Assembly: GCF_029338175.1 (NCBI RefSeq) | Contig: NZ_CP119862.1 | Coordinates: 3,814,839 to 3,878,838 of the forward strand | Source: Citrobacter enshiensis | GTDB taxonomy: Bacteria > Pseudomonadota > Gammaproteobacteria > Enterobacterales > Enterobacteriaceae | Direction: 5' to 3' | Length of the DNA: 64,000 nucleotides | In this document: piece after piece, positions 7,566 to 17,926 of the stretch | Numbering within the stretch: the first letter of the stretch is position 1 | Layout: each line of letters begins with the position of its first letter | Position numbers and translations under genes: made by a program | The notes under the pieces: generated by a model | Database searches by the model: none | Seen by the model: the letters and a program-made list of their open reading frames with translations, nothing else | Told to the model about the DNA's origin: nothing

Positions 7566-10226
7566 CTACTGCGGCAGAAACGTTGCCGTATGGTGCCAGA
7601 CTACCTGCTCATAGGGTAAATTCAGCTCAGGTATAAAGAGTTCTAATGCAGCCTCAGCCCGCCTGATATCCCTTTCCAGATTGACCTGGAATGTACTATC
7701 TAATTTTACGACTGTTGAAGCTTTAGGCATATTGTCGTATATGAAAGCCAGCCTGTTAACCAACTCATCGTTGACCAGTATCTGAATGTTATCTTCCAGA
7801 ACAACGCCTACGACTGAAAATGATTGGACGTTGCTATCACCGGTAATCTGATCTCTCAATGTGTAAATCAATAAAGCAGAGGAAATACCTCGAGCTACCG
7901 CTGTAGATGCATTAAATTTTTCAGCCTGATTAATAGCATTGTTAATAATGACATGCCCTACCCCAAGCACTTCTAACGATTTCTCTGCAGGAACACGCTC
8001 AAAAGTCATGTTGCTATATTTCTTCTTGATACCAAACTGTGTGATCCAGTCTCTGGGAGTGACAAAGCTCAGAACGCCATCATCATTCTCCAGACGGTGA
8101 CCGTTCAACTTCAGCATGTTCTCGAGAAAATCATACATATGGTTAAGATCCAGCTTCGGGACTTCATCCAGGTTCTGATACTCAAATTTATCAGCATGCC
8201 CAACCAGACCCTTTACAACACTAACGGCAGACTGCCCCCCAAAGGTCCCCGCTCTGGAATCAAACCATGTGTTTAGCGTCTCCGATTTCTGAGTCAGACC
8301 ATCGGCAAAAAGTGAGTTGAAGAATCCTTTATCACTCATCCCCAGGATAAGCTGTAATAGATCTTCCGGTTCTTCCATTGCATCACCTAAAGAGCGCATG
8401 ACCGTAGTTATTTTGCTGTTTAATAGATCCCAAATTCTGGACTCTACAGTGTCGGGGTTGCGTAAGGTAATAACTTCAACCTGATGTTTTTGGCCATAGC
8501 GGTTGAGTCGCCCTACACGCTGGTGGAGACGCATCGGATTCCAGGGCAGATCAACATGAATCATGGAATAACAGTTGTCCTGCAAATCAATACCTTCACC
8601 ACCAGCTTCAGTACAAACTATAAAGCGTACCAGCCCACTCTTAAACTGCTCGGCGGCATGGTAACGATCCATACTCCATGACGTTTTGACTCCCTGTTTA
8701 TTGTAAATCCCTTCCAGGCGCCCTTCGCCATTGATAAAGCTGACACAACCATAGCCAAAGCGAGCATTCAGGGTATTTATCAGCAAAGCCTGAGTCGCTT
8801 TATATTCAGTAAAGAATACGACGGTGCGATTAAGAAACGTGGTTTCCAGCACATTAAGTAGGGTCTGGATTTTCGTTTCCGATTCTACATTCCCCGCCAA
8901 CGCCTGCAGCTCTTCAAGCATGGGCAGCTCATTCTGCATAAGTTGAACCGAAGCAGACATTTCAACATATTCGCTTTCAAGCGCAATGTAGGCATCATCG
9001 AGATCCGGGGCCTGAGAATCACTCATGATGGCATTCATTTCATCACTCAGCACCTGCAGCTTTTTCTGATTTTCCCCGAGCCTGGCGATACGCCCATTTA
9101 TTGCGGCATAAATTGCCGCTACCGAACTTGCCGCCAGTTTCTGCATTGCCGTTAACACCAGTTGCACAGCCTGCTGGTTTGCGGAGCTCAGCGACGAAGC
9201 GTAGGCCTGCCCTGAAAGAATAAATCGTGTGAGCCGGTCATAGAATGACTGTTCAGCCTCAGAAAAATGATAGGTCTGTGAGGTCACGTTGACGGTCTTG
9301 AACAAACGCTCACCGTCCATATTCGTGACGGTTTGCTTATTATTGCGAATCACAACATCCCGAACATGATGCTGCTGAGTTTCAAATGGCTTATTCACGT
9401 CAAACAAGTCTGGACGTAAAAGCCTCAACAGGGCAAAGAAGCCGTAATTTTTCCCGCGATGCGGGGTAGCTGTGAAAAAAAGCCGCGAGGCGAACTTACC
9501 GTGATCGATAAGCTTCTGCACAAATCGATAGCCCTGAGTCGCCCCCGAATCTTCTAGCGAGTTAAGGTGATGTGCTTCATCGATGATCAGCAAGTCCCAG
9601 TCGTCTGCTTTGAGCATTCGCTCGTGCCTGCCATTAATATCTTTTCGCAGTGTCGGCAATGAAGCGACCACCCAGGGATGCGTATTCCAGTAATCTGAAC
9701 GCTCAGTATCAATTTCCGCAGAGTAGAGGGACAAGCGAATATCAAACATCTGCCGCAAACGCTCCTGCCACTGCGGTACTAACGATGCAGGCGCTAAAAC
9801 CAACAGACGCTGCACGCGTTTTTTGGCCAGCAGCGGCCAAAGGATCAGCCCCGCCTCTACTGTTTTCCCAAGCCCTACATCATCAGCAATTAGCTTTTGT
9901 ACCGGCCATTGCCTTAACACGCGATGACATACCCATAACTGATGCGGCAACAGGTTGATACGTGATGTAGAAAACACCCCCCAACTATCATTGATGGAGC
10001 GGATCGCAAGCGCCTGGCTGCGTGCCAGGACTTCACGCAGATCGTCATAATTACCTTCAGCTAAAGCATCTTGTGCGCTGCGTACTGGTTCCAGCTCGGA
10101 AAGAGGACGCTCTTCAAAACTCGACTCGAAACGAATGAGTGCGGTATTTTCCCTCAAGAGTTCAATCGTCCCCAGCCCAAAGCGTTCATGCCGTACTTGT
10201 TGGCCCTGCTGAAATGTCATTTTCAT
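7566..10226 (-). CDS. SNF2/RapA-like DEAH-box helicase of a defence-type cluster
   Basis: An 886-residue superfamily 2 ATPase resembling RapA/HepA. Residues 1-50 form a small Tudor-like RapA N-terminal element (VRHERFGLGTIELLREN). Helicase motifs follow: Walker A DVGLGKTVEAG with K121, DEAH at 216-219, FFTATPHRG (motif III), and the C-terminal RecA lobe with VGRLNRYGQKH (motif VI). Residues about 650-886 are not recognisable. Its start codon overlaps the stop of the 2501-aa ATPase gene as ATGA, so the two are translationally coupled and very likely act together. SNF2 enzymes of this kind translocate on DNA and occur in several antiphage systems; no nuclease or methylase domain is fused here. 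Cellular target unknown. Confidence 0.85.
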   Translation of the reverse strand: MKMTFQQGQQVRHERFGLGTIELLRENTALIRFESSFEERPLSELEPVRSAQDALAEGNYDDLREVLARSQALAIRSINDSWGVFSTSRINLLPHQLWVCHRVLRQWPVQKLIADDVGLGKTVEAGLILWPLLAKKRVQRLLVLAPASLVPQWQERLRQMFDIRLSLYSAEIDTERSDYWNTHPWVVASLPTLRKDINGRHERMLKADDWDLLIIDEAHHLNSLEDSGATQGYRFVQKLIDHGKFASRLFFTATPHRGKNYGFFALLRLLRPDLFDVNKPFETQQHHVRDVVIRNNKQTVTNMDGERLFKTVNVTSQTYHFSEAEQSFYDRLTRFILSGQAYASSLSSANQQAVQLVLTAMQKLAASSVAAIYAAINGRIARLGENQKKLQVLSDEMNAIMSDSQAPDLDDAYIALESEYVEMSASVQLMQNELPMLEELQALAGNVESETKIQTLLNVLETTFLNRTVVFFTEYKATQALLINTLNARFGYGCVSFINGEGRLEGIYNKQGVKTSWSMDRYHAAEQFKSGLVRFIVCTEAGGEGIDLQDNCYSMIHVDLPWNPMRLHQRVGRLNRYGQKHQVEVITLRNPDTVESRIWDLLNSKITTVMRSLGDAMEEPEDLLQLILGMSDKGFFNSLFADGLTQKSETLNTWFDSRAGTFGGQSAVSVVKGLVGHADKFEYQNLDEVPKLDLNHMYDFLENMLKLNGHRLENDDGVLSFVTPRDWITQFGIKKKYSNMTFERVPAEKSLEVLGVGHVIINNAINQAEKFNASTAVARGISSALLIYTLRDQITGDSNVQSFSVVGVVLEDNIQILVNDELVNRLAFIYDNMPKASTVVKLDSTFQVNLERDIRRAEAALELFIPELNLPYEQVVWHHTATFLPQ

Positions 10227-13200
10227 ACGTACTCCAGGGGATCCTGCCCAAATATTTCAATGCGAAGCGAGCTTTTCTCGTCACTGGTTAAAATGCGCAG
10301 CGGTATGTCGAAACAATGATTAAAGGTCGCATTTTCCTCACCAAGATGTTTGCTGAAAAACGTCCACAACAGAATAGAATCACTGGCAGACGACTGCTTA
10401 ACATTTATTTCTTCAAACTCCATCGCCCACAACAGACGTCTGACGCGCTCTGGTGCAGAGAAGCAATATTGATGAATATTAGAGTCGGTAAACACGTTAT
10501 TACGCACGAGTTCACGGAAAATGAAGTTCACCCCGGTTCCAAGCGTTGCACGTAATTCTGGAACGACACCTATCCCGGTTCCCGAAAGCTTGGGACTGGA
10601 TGCCGGTCGCAGTAAATCGCCAATATCCTCAAGGAATACTTCCGACATATCCAATAGTTCGCGATAGGTATCTAAATGCTTGGAAAAACGATACAACGGC
10701 AGTATTTGCAACCAGATACGATACTTATCGCTATCAAAAGACTCGTTGAGATAATCATCCATCACATCCAGCCACTGCTGTGCAGCATCAGGATTAACAA
10801 ACGTCTCCCACCAACCTTTCTCCTCAAAATAGTTGATCGCAGCACAATGTTGCTCTTCCTGAGTCCGGCCAATGGTCTGGCACGAACCAAGATAAAGCAG
10901 TTTCAATAACGCCATGCGCGAACGCTGATCGTCAGAGCCATTTCTCAAAGCCTCCCAGTCAAACCAACCTTCTGGGTAGAGTCGGGTATTGTATTTCGCC
11001 AACTCTTCCTGCTTGTTCTCTTCCCACCAGCGGTAAATTTTTTGCACCGCCTCACCAGGAGTCACCAACGGTTTGTATTCTTCTGGTGTCTCGCAAATTT
11101 CGCGCTCCAATGCCCTTGTTCTGTCGCTATTAGTCAGTAACCTTCCCTGCAGGAGAGAGGCAATATCATTATTGCTCCAGTGCCAGTCTGCCGGGAACGC
11201 GCCTGGGCGCAGTTTAAGTTCAAGTAACCAGCCTGGAGGTATTTCTTCCATTAGCTTACCCGCCAGTTTATCTCCTTCCAGACCTTCAATCAGAAAACGA
11301 CAAAATGCTTGTTGCTTTTGATTATCAGCCGCCAGGTCATTGCGACCTGCCCATTCAAGTAAATCGTCAAAAACATATCCCTGACTTCTGCGTTTGCAAT
11401 AAACAATAAATTCACAGGCCTGCTTAGAATATGATGACGAAATGATGGTACCGGCAGGTGCAAACCCAGATATCAACCGTTCATTTTTTTCGGCACAAGG
11501 AATGTTACCGAGCAAAATTTGGCTAATCGGACGTGTGGAACCTGCTTGTGTTTGCACATGAAGGTTCGCCAGCTGTTTTCTGAAAGCCTCAATTTTATCC
11601 TGCCAGCCTGTCAGTTCACCTAGTCGCTTATCGAACTCTTCGTTAAATACGACTGCCAGCTTTTCCGCATCCCGCTGTGCCAGATGCTGGATATCAACGC
11701 CCTGTTTATCCGGCAATGACGCGTTTAATAACGATTCAAGCGACAGTTTACTTTCGACTTTAAGTTTGCCTCCCGTCGTGTCTGCTACCAGGCACTGTGC
11801 ACTGTGCAATGCCTGAAACGCAGGGAGATGAATCAGTGAACTCGCCAGACGAGAAACCAGTTCATCCGCACAACGCACTCTGTCACTCCACTTTATCAGC
11901 CCGGCAGCCTGCTCTTTAAATCCGTTGGGCAGCGCGGGATATGAGCGATAGAAGCTCATGATGCCGTTTTCGCTTTCGTAAAGTTGCTGTAGCAACTTTT
12001 CATTTTCCATCGCGGTAGCGTCGTTACTGATGCCTGTAGACATTACGTCCCAGATGCTTTCCCAGAACTGACTATGAGTTAATTCTGGGCTTAGTTCCCA
12101 CTCAGCAACCAGCGCCTCCCAGTTATACTCAGTTTCACGCCAGAGCAATTCCAGCAGAGAATGAACTTTCGCTCCTGCTTTCTGAATGATGCCCCGGTTA
12201 CGTTCAGCTTCAATAGCCAACTGGCGTCGACCAATATCAACCTCAAATCCAGCGTTAATCAAAAAACCCTGCCGGGTATCACTCATCAACGGAGACAAAT
12301 TCCACAGTCGCGGAATATGAGTGTCAAAACCTCTCAGGCCCCTGCGCGTGACCTGGAAAACTAGATGGCAGCGTTCATCATCGATTTCGGTCTGGTAAAC
12401 CGCCACTCGCACTGGTGACTGAACACCCTTGCTGTTCGGCAACATAACCTTGCCCAATGACAGACCAGGAATACGTTTATACTGAGCAGGCTCCCAGCGC
12501 CATTCATGCTCATCAATGACAATCTGCCGCAAGTTACGTGCATAAAGACTTAGTAAACCTGCATACAGAGTAAAATCTTTTAACACCATTTCTGCTTGCA
12601 TATGCTGGCGCAGTGGCAAATACACAAGAGTTGGTGACAAGCCATTTATCGCGGCACTTTCAGTGAGTTGATTTAGTTGTTTATAGCTTTCAGCGTCACA
12701 GGACTCGGGCACAATTCCACCCGCTATTTTAGTCGCCAGCCGCCCCGACAATAGGTAAGGATGATCAGACACCAGCAGACAGCTTTTGAAGCCAAGACCG
12801 AACTTGCCGGTAACGCCCTGCTCTTTATCTGACTGGTAAAGCGCCAGCATTTTTTTCAGATCGTTTTTGTAGCCATCATGAACATTCTCGACTTGCTCAT
12901 TTTTCACGCTCTGGAAGCGGTTTATTTCTCGACCCCAGTTGAAGAACGACAACCCGCCGTTTTGCTCTTTCACCATAAATTTCTGGTGCAGCCGCTCATG
13001 ACGGGCATCGCTATCCAGCTTAAACAACTCTTCTACTGCATCATCGGCATTCTGGAACAGCTCAAAAGGAACGCTTGATGGCTGATACTGAGCATCCTCT
13101 ATACGCTTTCTGACCGCTGTTAATATTTCAGCCTGCAGCTCAGGGCGATCCCGGATGGCATTCGCAATGTCATAGACAATTTCAGTGAGCCTCGGGCTGT

Positions 13201-16200
13201 GGAGCGACTTGCCGTCACTACTTTCAGCAAGAGAGTGAAGCTCACTCTCATAGGCTCTCATTAAAACGTTAAGCTGAGAGTTTTTAAGGCCCAGCGTTTT
13301 CAGGCGCTCAACGATGCTGTTCAGGATAGTGACTCGCGCGATATTCACGTCAAGTTGCTCGGCCTGCTCAAAGGATTGCCAGAGCGTATCCAGCCTTGCT
13401 CGCTGCAGATAAATGCCTTCCTGCAGCCAGCTAGTACTGCGCTTTAAAATTGCCAGGAGCTGCTGAGAGGTGTACTGGTCTGGGGAAAATCGGCGAATGA
13501 AGATTTGCGGTGCCTGGCCGGTATAAAAAGCGTAGCCGTGCTGACCCACAAAGATTGTATCCAGATCAGTTGCCAGCGCCACGGTCAAACGTTCCTGGAA
13601 CAGTGAATGAACCTGCAACGTGTTTTCTTCGTAAACCTTCACGGCAAAGGCATATTTCTCAATGCACTGTAAGAGCGTTAACCCCGCAAAGTGAGCTTCA
13701 TGGTTAGTTAAAGGTTTACTGTCTTGCGACAGTTCTTTCACAAACAGGGCATAACTTTGCAGCCCCAGATAGCTCTCACACAGCGTACGAACCTTACGAT
13801 TCCCCGCCAGTAAAGCCAGCAGCGCAGCGATTGCCTTACGTGGAACCCAGCGTTCCCATGGAGCAAAGTAGTCCCTTAAGACATTGGCTGAATGCTCCAC
13901 ATGAGTGAGATGCCCTTCAGACTCAGTGCTGTCTACCGTCAAATCACTAGCCTGCAGCCAAGGCTGCAAATACGCCCAGTCGTCTTCATGCAGTACAGCA
14001 CTACGCTCTGCCCCCGTTACGCCATAACAGAGATCGGCGGCTAGCGCCCAGGTATCCGCTGCCGTTCTGAGCGACATTGAACGCAATACACTAGTAGGTG
14101 CTGAATGGGTATGACACAACGAGCTCAACAGCGCTTTACGCAATTCACCGCTTTGGGCTGGACTCATGCTATCGACTAGACGCCGGTAGCTTGCAACTAT
14201 CTTGTCCGTCACTGGATGCGCAAAACTCAGCGCATTGATGGCCTCATTTCCCTCAAGTGACTCAGCACCTTTAAGGCACTCAATTAAAAGCCGCCAGCCT
14301 TCAAAGTTCTCAAACGCGTAAGACCTGTCGCTGGCCTGAAGAATAACCGTATCAGTGAGACGTAAGCTGATGCCGATAGCATAAAGCGGAAGTGTGCCTG
14401 CCACATTGAGCGCTTTATAAAACGCAGACTTGCCCTGCAAGATAAATTGGCTCAGCGCGCGGTTAGCGTCTTCTGGTAGAGCAATATCCTCAAGCAGCGC
14501 TATCAGCGGTGTGGCTTCCGTCAGCTTCGCTATCTCCGGGTAGTCTGCCGCTTTGATATCCAGAATATTTTCTGGAGCTATCGCAACACCACGGTGCAAA
14601 AGCCATTTTTGACTGCGTAGGTTGTTGAATACTCTCTCTGAAGACAAGTCATTCGTCGGCTGCATTAACAACTGCAGGATAAAGTCGCAGTATCGCTCCG
14701 GGTGAAGCTCAGATAAGGCCAGCATGACCGCATGTTCAGCGTTCACCATCGGCAGGAATTTACGCTGCTGTTCCTGCACCTCTGGCTGACTGGCGGATTG
14801 GATGAACGTCACGTTGTCATTCAATTCAGTGGGCAGTTCAATGCGCCCCCCACGCAAGAAACAACGCTCATCAAGGGATATATACCCGTCTTTGCCTTCC
14901 CTACGATGAAGTGCCATCTGCCGCCACATTGTTTCGCCCATAGAGCGACCAATGTGCATCAGAACTTCTTCCGCATCTTCTGCAGATAAGTCATCAAACT
15001 CCAGATATTCAAGGCTTTCTTTGAAGCGGTGAATCACATGATCCGGCGTAACACTATCAAGCCTTAGAGCCTTCTCGAATCCGGGAGTCAGCCCAAGATT
15101 CTGCTCTATTTCTGGCGAAATAATAGTCCACTTAACCTGCTGCGAATCGGCATCAGAAAGAATTTTTGCCCATACGGGATGCGCTTTACCCGCCTTCCAC
15201 AATTCAGCTTCACCAGTATCATCCGAATTACCGTGCATCAGATAGCGATACGCAAGCCGCTCTCTGGGGCCAAATTTGTCCCCATCGGCAGCCATTTTAT
15301 TGAGCAGGTCAATGCGTTTTGCCGGAAAATCCAGGCGAGGATGAAGCTCAAGCAAATGGACCACGCCTGCGCTGTCACACTCCTGTGCTTCAGAATATTC
15401 AGAACCACCAAAAAGGGTCTGGTTAGTTTTATTAGCGATCAGTACGATTTCTTTTTCAAACAGTGCCTGCTGCAACAATGCACTTAAACCCATACCAAAG
15501 TTGGCGCTCCCGCCAAGTTTGAAGATCCTTCGCTTTTGTTTTAGTTCAAGCAAGTGACGGCGCGTCTCCAGGTAAGGTTTCCCTGTTGGCTGTGAAACCT
15601 TAAAGATCTTCAACGTATCAAACCGGCGGTACAATTCCTGTTGATCGGGAACTGAGAGTTTGTCGATAAAATTCTGCACCAGTTTTTCAAAGTCATCGCT
15701 GGCAGAAGCCTGCGCCTGCATCGCCTGTAGCAGGCTGCCAACCGTCTCCCAGTTCAAAGAAGCACTGGCGGGCTCTTTACTGTTATCGAGAAAAGCGGGC
15801 ACCAGCAGCGTATCCATAGCAGTACGTCCAAGTGCTTCCCACAGGGCTTGCTCCTGACGATCAATGGCAATCCTGTAACGCCAGGTCGGACGAATAAGCG
15901 CCATCAACTCACCGATCGCAGTCTGGTTACGTGAGAGCTCCACCAGCGGCACGTTAAAAAACGTTTTCCTGAGCAATGCAATCAGCTCAAGCACAAAGCT
16001 GTCTGATTGAATCGGCAGTTCTTTCAGCAATTGATTGAGATAATTTGTAAGCTTTAAGCTAGTGAACACCATTGCGGGTACGCTATGCAGCAACGCCTGA
16101 ATCTCTGACAATTGCCACGCATTCTTTCGCCAATTGTAGATATTTTGCTGCGTCTCATCGATGAATTTGTGCGTCACACCGAGGCTTTCCAAAGCAGGCA

Positions 16201-17728
16201 GCACTTCCCAGGGGCGATGCGCTTCGCTTGAAGGTGTGGCAGGCAATGGACGAATGGGGGTGTTCGCATCAATTAAACACCAAAGATTTCCATCCGGCGT
16301 CAATTCGCATACCCAGAGCTGATGCAACGTCATCCAGTCGAGCCAGGTACAATTGCGGTTTAAAACACTACGCACACCACTCGCGATTGCCGCTTTTTCC
16401 GCATCCCCGGCGTGAATAAGCGACATAAGAGAGGCAAGCGCTTTCGGTAATAACGGCAACGTTCCCTGAGTAGCAAGACAGCGGTTCCATTCCTGAACCA
16501 GTTGTTCCTGGCCTGGAGAATCTGGGGCATTGAATAACGGCGTGGCGCTGGTGAGTGTAGCCAGCCCCTGGATACCCACTCGCCCGGCATCGATGAAAAA
16601 GTAACCGTGCAGAATAATTTGATACGAGTACTGACCAGAAAGAGAGAATGTTTGTTTCTGCGCATGCTGCGCGGTGTCCTGCTCACCCAAAGGTAAAAAC
16701 ACCGCCCACTCCACCGTCAGCGTTGCCTCTCCTTCATGTACTTTCTCCGCCAGCATCACCACAGCGGCATGAGGCAGCGCTTTATCCGCGGTCTTCTTAC
16801 CTTCTCGTGAATAACTGAATGGCCAGGTGCGTTGTGATTTCAGGGCAGAAAACTCAGGCGTATTCAGCAAAACCTCATGCCCGACGTAGAATTTTTGCTG
16901 AGGGTCCGGCAATCCAGCATGCTGAACGGTAATGTGGCCTTGCCATTCCCCAGCACCATTAAGATTGGTAAATTGTGGGCGAGTTGCCTTTTCAGGCAGC
17001 GAGATATGTATTTGACGCTGATACCCCTGCCCTGTTTTCACGACCAGCTCAATGTCCTGCAAGGTTTTCATCAGCGGTAACAGGCTGGCGAGCTTATCCC
17101 CTAATCGCCGGTCAGTGATAAAATCAGGCACCTCATAACGATAGTCTTCGCCAACAATAATAAAGTTTTCATCATCCTGGCGGGCCTGATAGATACTCTC
17201 TGAACGCAGCGGAACCCAGACAACGAAATAACCATCACACTCATTTTGGGTAATTGCGCGGACTTCATCCTCAAGACGAACTTTATCTTGCTCGCTCACC
17301 TCGGCCCAGGCAGATCTGTAACTGTCCCAGGGGTTAAAAACGTCTGATTTGGCCGAAGCGGTATGCCAGTCAAAAGACTGGTAAAAGAATACTTCACCAA
17401 GATGGAACAGGCTTTTCATACCGAGCCCAAATTTTCCCACCGCATTTTCGTCACCCGGTTTGGTGCCAATGCCAATGGAGAGGATCCCCTCTACATCTTC
17501 GAGTGTCAGCGGCGCATTATTGATAAAGAAAAGCGCGGGATCGCCCAATAAAGGATGATCTGCCCCGGTAATGCCTGGGCTCCAGCCAAAGATTAATGAT
17601 GACGCCTGTGCGTCATCTGCGTTTTGCACAATTTCTTTCAGAACAGGGAAGCCGTTTTTATAACGGTCTTTTAAATTCGCAGCGATAATCGCAATATCGT
17701 TGAGCGGCGTGGAGTGCGCTTTAGCCAT
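10223..17728 (-). CDS. giant protein with two sacsin/Hsp90-type ATPase modules
   Basis: A 2501-residue protein. Two complete GHKL-type ATP-binding modules are visible. Module 1 has the N-box KEIVQNADDAQ (N36) and GKFGLGMKS near residue 99. Module 2 has FELFQNADDAVE (N1560) and GKFGLGFKS near 1640. The spelling NADDA is that of the sacsin N-terminal ATPase-like domain. The roughly 1400 residues between them and the 800 after are leucine-rich, helical-looking and unrecognised. An upstream frame extends to 17776, but GAGG six bases before the ATG at 17728 supports MAKAHSTPLND as the start. It is the first gene of a two-gene unit with the SNF2 helicase (ATGA overlap) and is separated from the upstream hsd operon by a terminator. 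A possible sensor or chaperone-like ATPase in phage defence; function is inferred from context. Confidence 0.8.
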   Translation of the reverse strand: MAKAHSTPLNDIAIIAANLKDRYKNGFPVLKEIVQNADDAQASSLIFGWSPGITGADHPLLGDPALFFINNAPLTLEDVEGILSIGIGTKPGDENAVGKFGLGMKSLFHLGEVFFYQSFDWHTASAKSDVFNPWDSYRSAWAEVSEQDKVRLEDEVRAITQNECDGYFVVWVPLRSESIYQARQDDENFIIVGEDYRYEVPDFITDRRLGDKLASLLPLMKTLQDIELVVKTGQGYQRQIHISLPEKATRPQFTNLNGAGEWQGHITVQHAGLPDPQQKFYVGHEVLLNTPEFSALKSQRTWPFSYSREGKKTADKALPHAAVVMLAEKVHEGEATLTVEWAVFLPLGEQDTAQHAQKQTFSLSGQYSYQIILHGYFFIDAGRVGIQGLATLTSATPLFNAPDSPGQEQLVQEWNRCLATQGTLPLLPKALASLMSLIHAGDAEKAAIASGVRSVLNRNCTWLDWMTLHQLWVCELTPDGNLWCLIDANTPIRPLPATPSSEAHRPWEVLPALESLGVTHKFIDETQQNIYNWRKNAWQLSEIQALLHSVPAMVFTSLKLTNYLNQLLKELPIQSDSFVLELIALLRKTFFNVPLVELSRNQTAIGELMALIRPTWRYRIAIDRQEQALWEALGRTAMDTLLVPAFLDNSKEPASASLNWETVGSLLQAMQAQASASDDFEKLVQNFIDKLSVPDQQELYRRFDTLKIFKVSQPTGKPYLETRRHLLELKQKRRIFKLGGSANFGMGLSALLQQALFEKEIVLIANKTNQTLFGGSEYSEAQECDSAGVVHLLELHPRLDFPAKRIDLLNKMAADGDKFGPRERLAYRYLMHGNSDDTGEAELWKAGKAHPVWAKILSDADSQQVKWTIISPEIEQNLGLTPGFEKALRLDSVTPDHVIHRFKESLEYLEFDDLSAEDAEEVLMHIGRSMGETMWRQMALHRREGKDGYISLDERCFLRGGRIELPTELNDNVTFIQSASQPEVQEQQRKFLPMVNAEHAVMLALSELHPERYCDFILQLLMQPTNDLSSERVFNNLRSQKWLLHRGVAIAPENILDIKAADYPEIAKLTEATPLIALLEDIALPEDANRALSQFILQGKSAFYKALNVAGTLPLYAIGISLRLTDTVILQASDRSYAFENFEGWRLLIECLKGAESLEGNEAINALSFAHPVTDKIVASYRRLVDSMSPAQSGELRKALLSSLCHTHSAPTSVLRSMSLRTAADTWALAADLCYGVTGAERSAVLHEDDWAYLQPWLQASDLTVDSTESEGHLTHVEHSANVLRDYFAPWERWVPRKAIAALLALLAGNRKVRTLCESYLGLQSYALFVKELSQDSKPLTNHEAHFAGLTLLQCIEKYAFAVKVYEENTLQVHSLFQERLTVALATDLDTIFVGQHGYAFYTGQAPQIFIRRFSPDQYTSQQLLAILKRSTSWLQEGIYLQRARLDTLWQSFEQAEQLDVNIARVTILNSIVERLKTLGLKNSQLNVLMRAYESELHSLAESSDGKSLHSPRLTEIVYDIANAIRDRPELQAEILTAVRKRIEDAQYQPSSVPFELFQNADDAVEELFKLDSDARHERLHQKFMVKEQNGGLSFFNWGREINRFQSVKNEQVENVHDGYKNDLKKMLALYQSDKEQGVTGKFGLGFKSCLLVSDHPYLLSGRLATKIAGGIVPESCDAESYKQLNQLTESAAINGLSPTLVYLPLRQHMQAEMVLKDFTLYAGLLSLYARNLRQIVIDEHEWRWEPAQYKRIPGLSLGKVMLPNSKGVQSPVRVAVYQTEIDDERCHLVFQVTRRGLRGFDTHIPRLWNLSPLMSDTRQGFLINAGFEVDIGRRQLAIEAERNRGIIQKAGAKVHSLLELLWRETEYNWEALVAEWELSPELTHSQFWESIWDVMSTGISNDATAMENEKLLQQLYESENGIMSFYRSYPALPNGFKEQAAGLIKWSDRVRCADELVSRLASSLIHLPAFQALHSAQCLVADTTGGKLKVESKLSLESLLNASLPDKQGVDIQHLAQRDAEKLAVVFNEEFDKRLGELTGWQDKIEAFRKQLANLHVQTQAGSTRPISQILLGNIPCAEKNERLISGFAPAGTIISSSYSKQACEFIVYCKRRSQGYVFDDLLEWAGRNDLAADNQKQQAFCRFLIEGLEGDKLAGKLMEEIPPGWLLELKLRPGAFPADWHWSNNDIASLLQGRLLTNSDRTRALEREICETPEEYKPLVTPGEAVQKIYRWWEENKQEELAKYNTRLYPEGWFDWEALRNGSDDQRSRMALLKLLYLGSCQTIGRTQEEQHCAAINYFEEKGWWETFVNPDAAQQWLDVMDDYLNESFDSDKYRIWLQILPLYRFSKHLDTYRELLDMSEVFLEDIGDLLRPASSPKLSGTGIGVVPELRATLGTGVNFIFRELVRNNVFTDSNIHQYCFSAPERVRRLLWAMEFEEINVKQSSASDSILLWTFFSKHLGEENATFNHCFDIPLRILTSDEKSSLRIEIFGQDPLEYV

Positions 17729-17890
17729 CATTAACCTCTGTGTGCAATTTACGCCCCTCGGTAGGACGTTAAACACGGTCAGCTCACTCCCTGCGAGCTG
17801 GCTGTCACTAGCAGAGCGCTAGCGTAAAAACAGGCGGGCGCGACTCTCCCTTGCGCGTCTCGATAAGAATCCATCCGGTGAAGAAATGAC

Positions 17891-17910
17891 AAAAGGCCTT
17901 TTCAGGCCTC
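17891..17910 (-). terminator. rho-independent terminator of the hsd-nuclease operon
   Basis: On the minus strand AGGCCT-GAAA-AGGCCT is followed by TTTTG. It lies 17 bases after the nuclease stop and 160 bases before the giant ATPase start, so it separates two transcription units of the defence block. The promoter of the second unit should lie in 17729-17890. Confidence 0.75.
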
Positions 17911-17926
17911 TCGTTAGTCTGGGATT

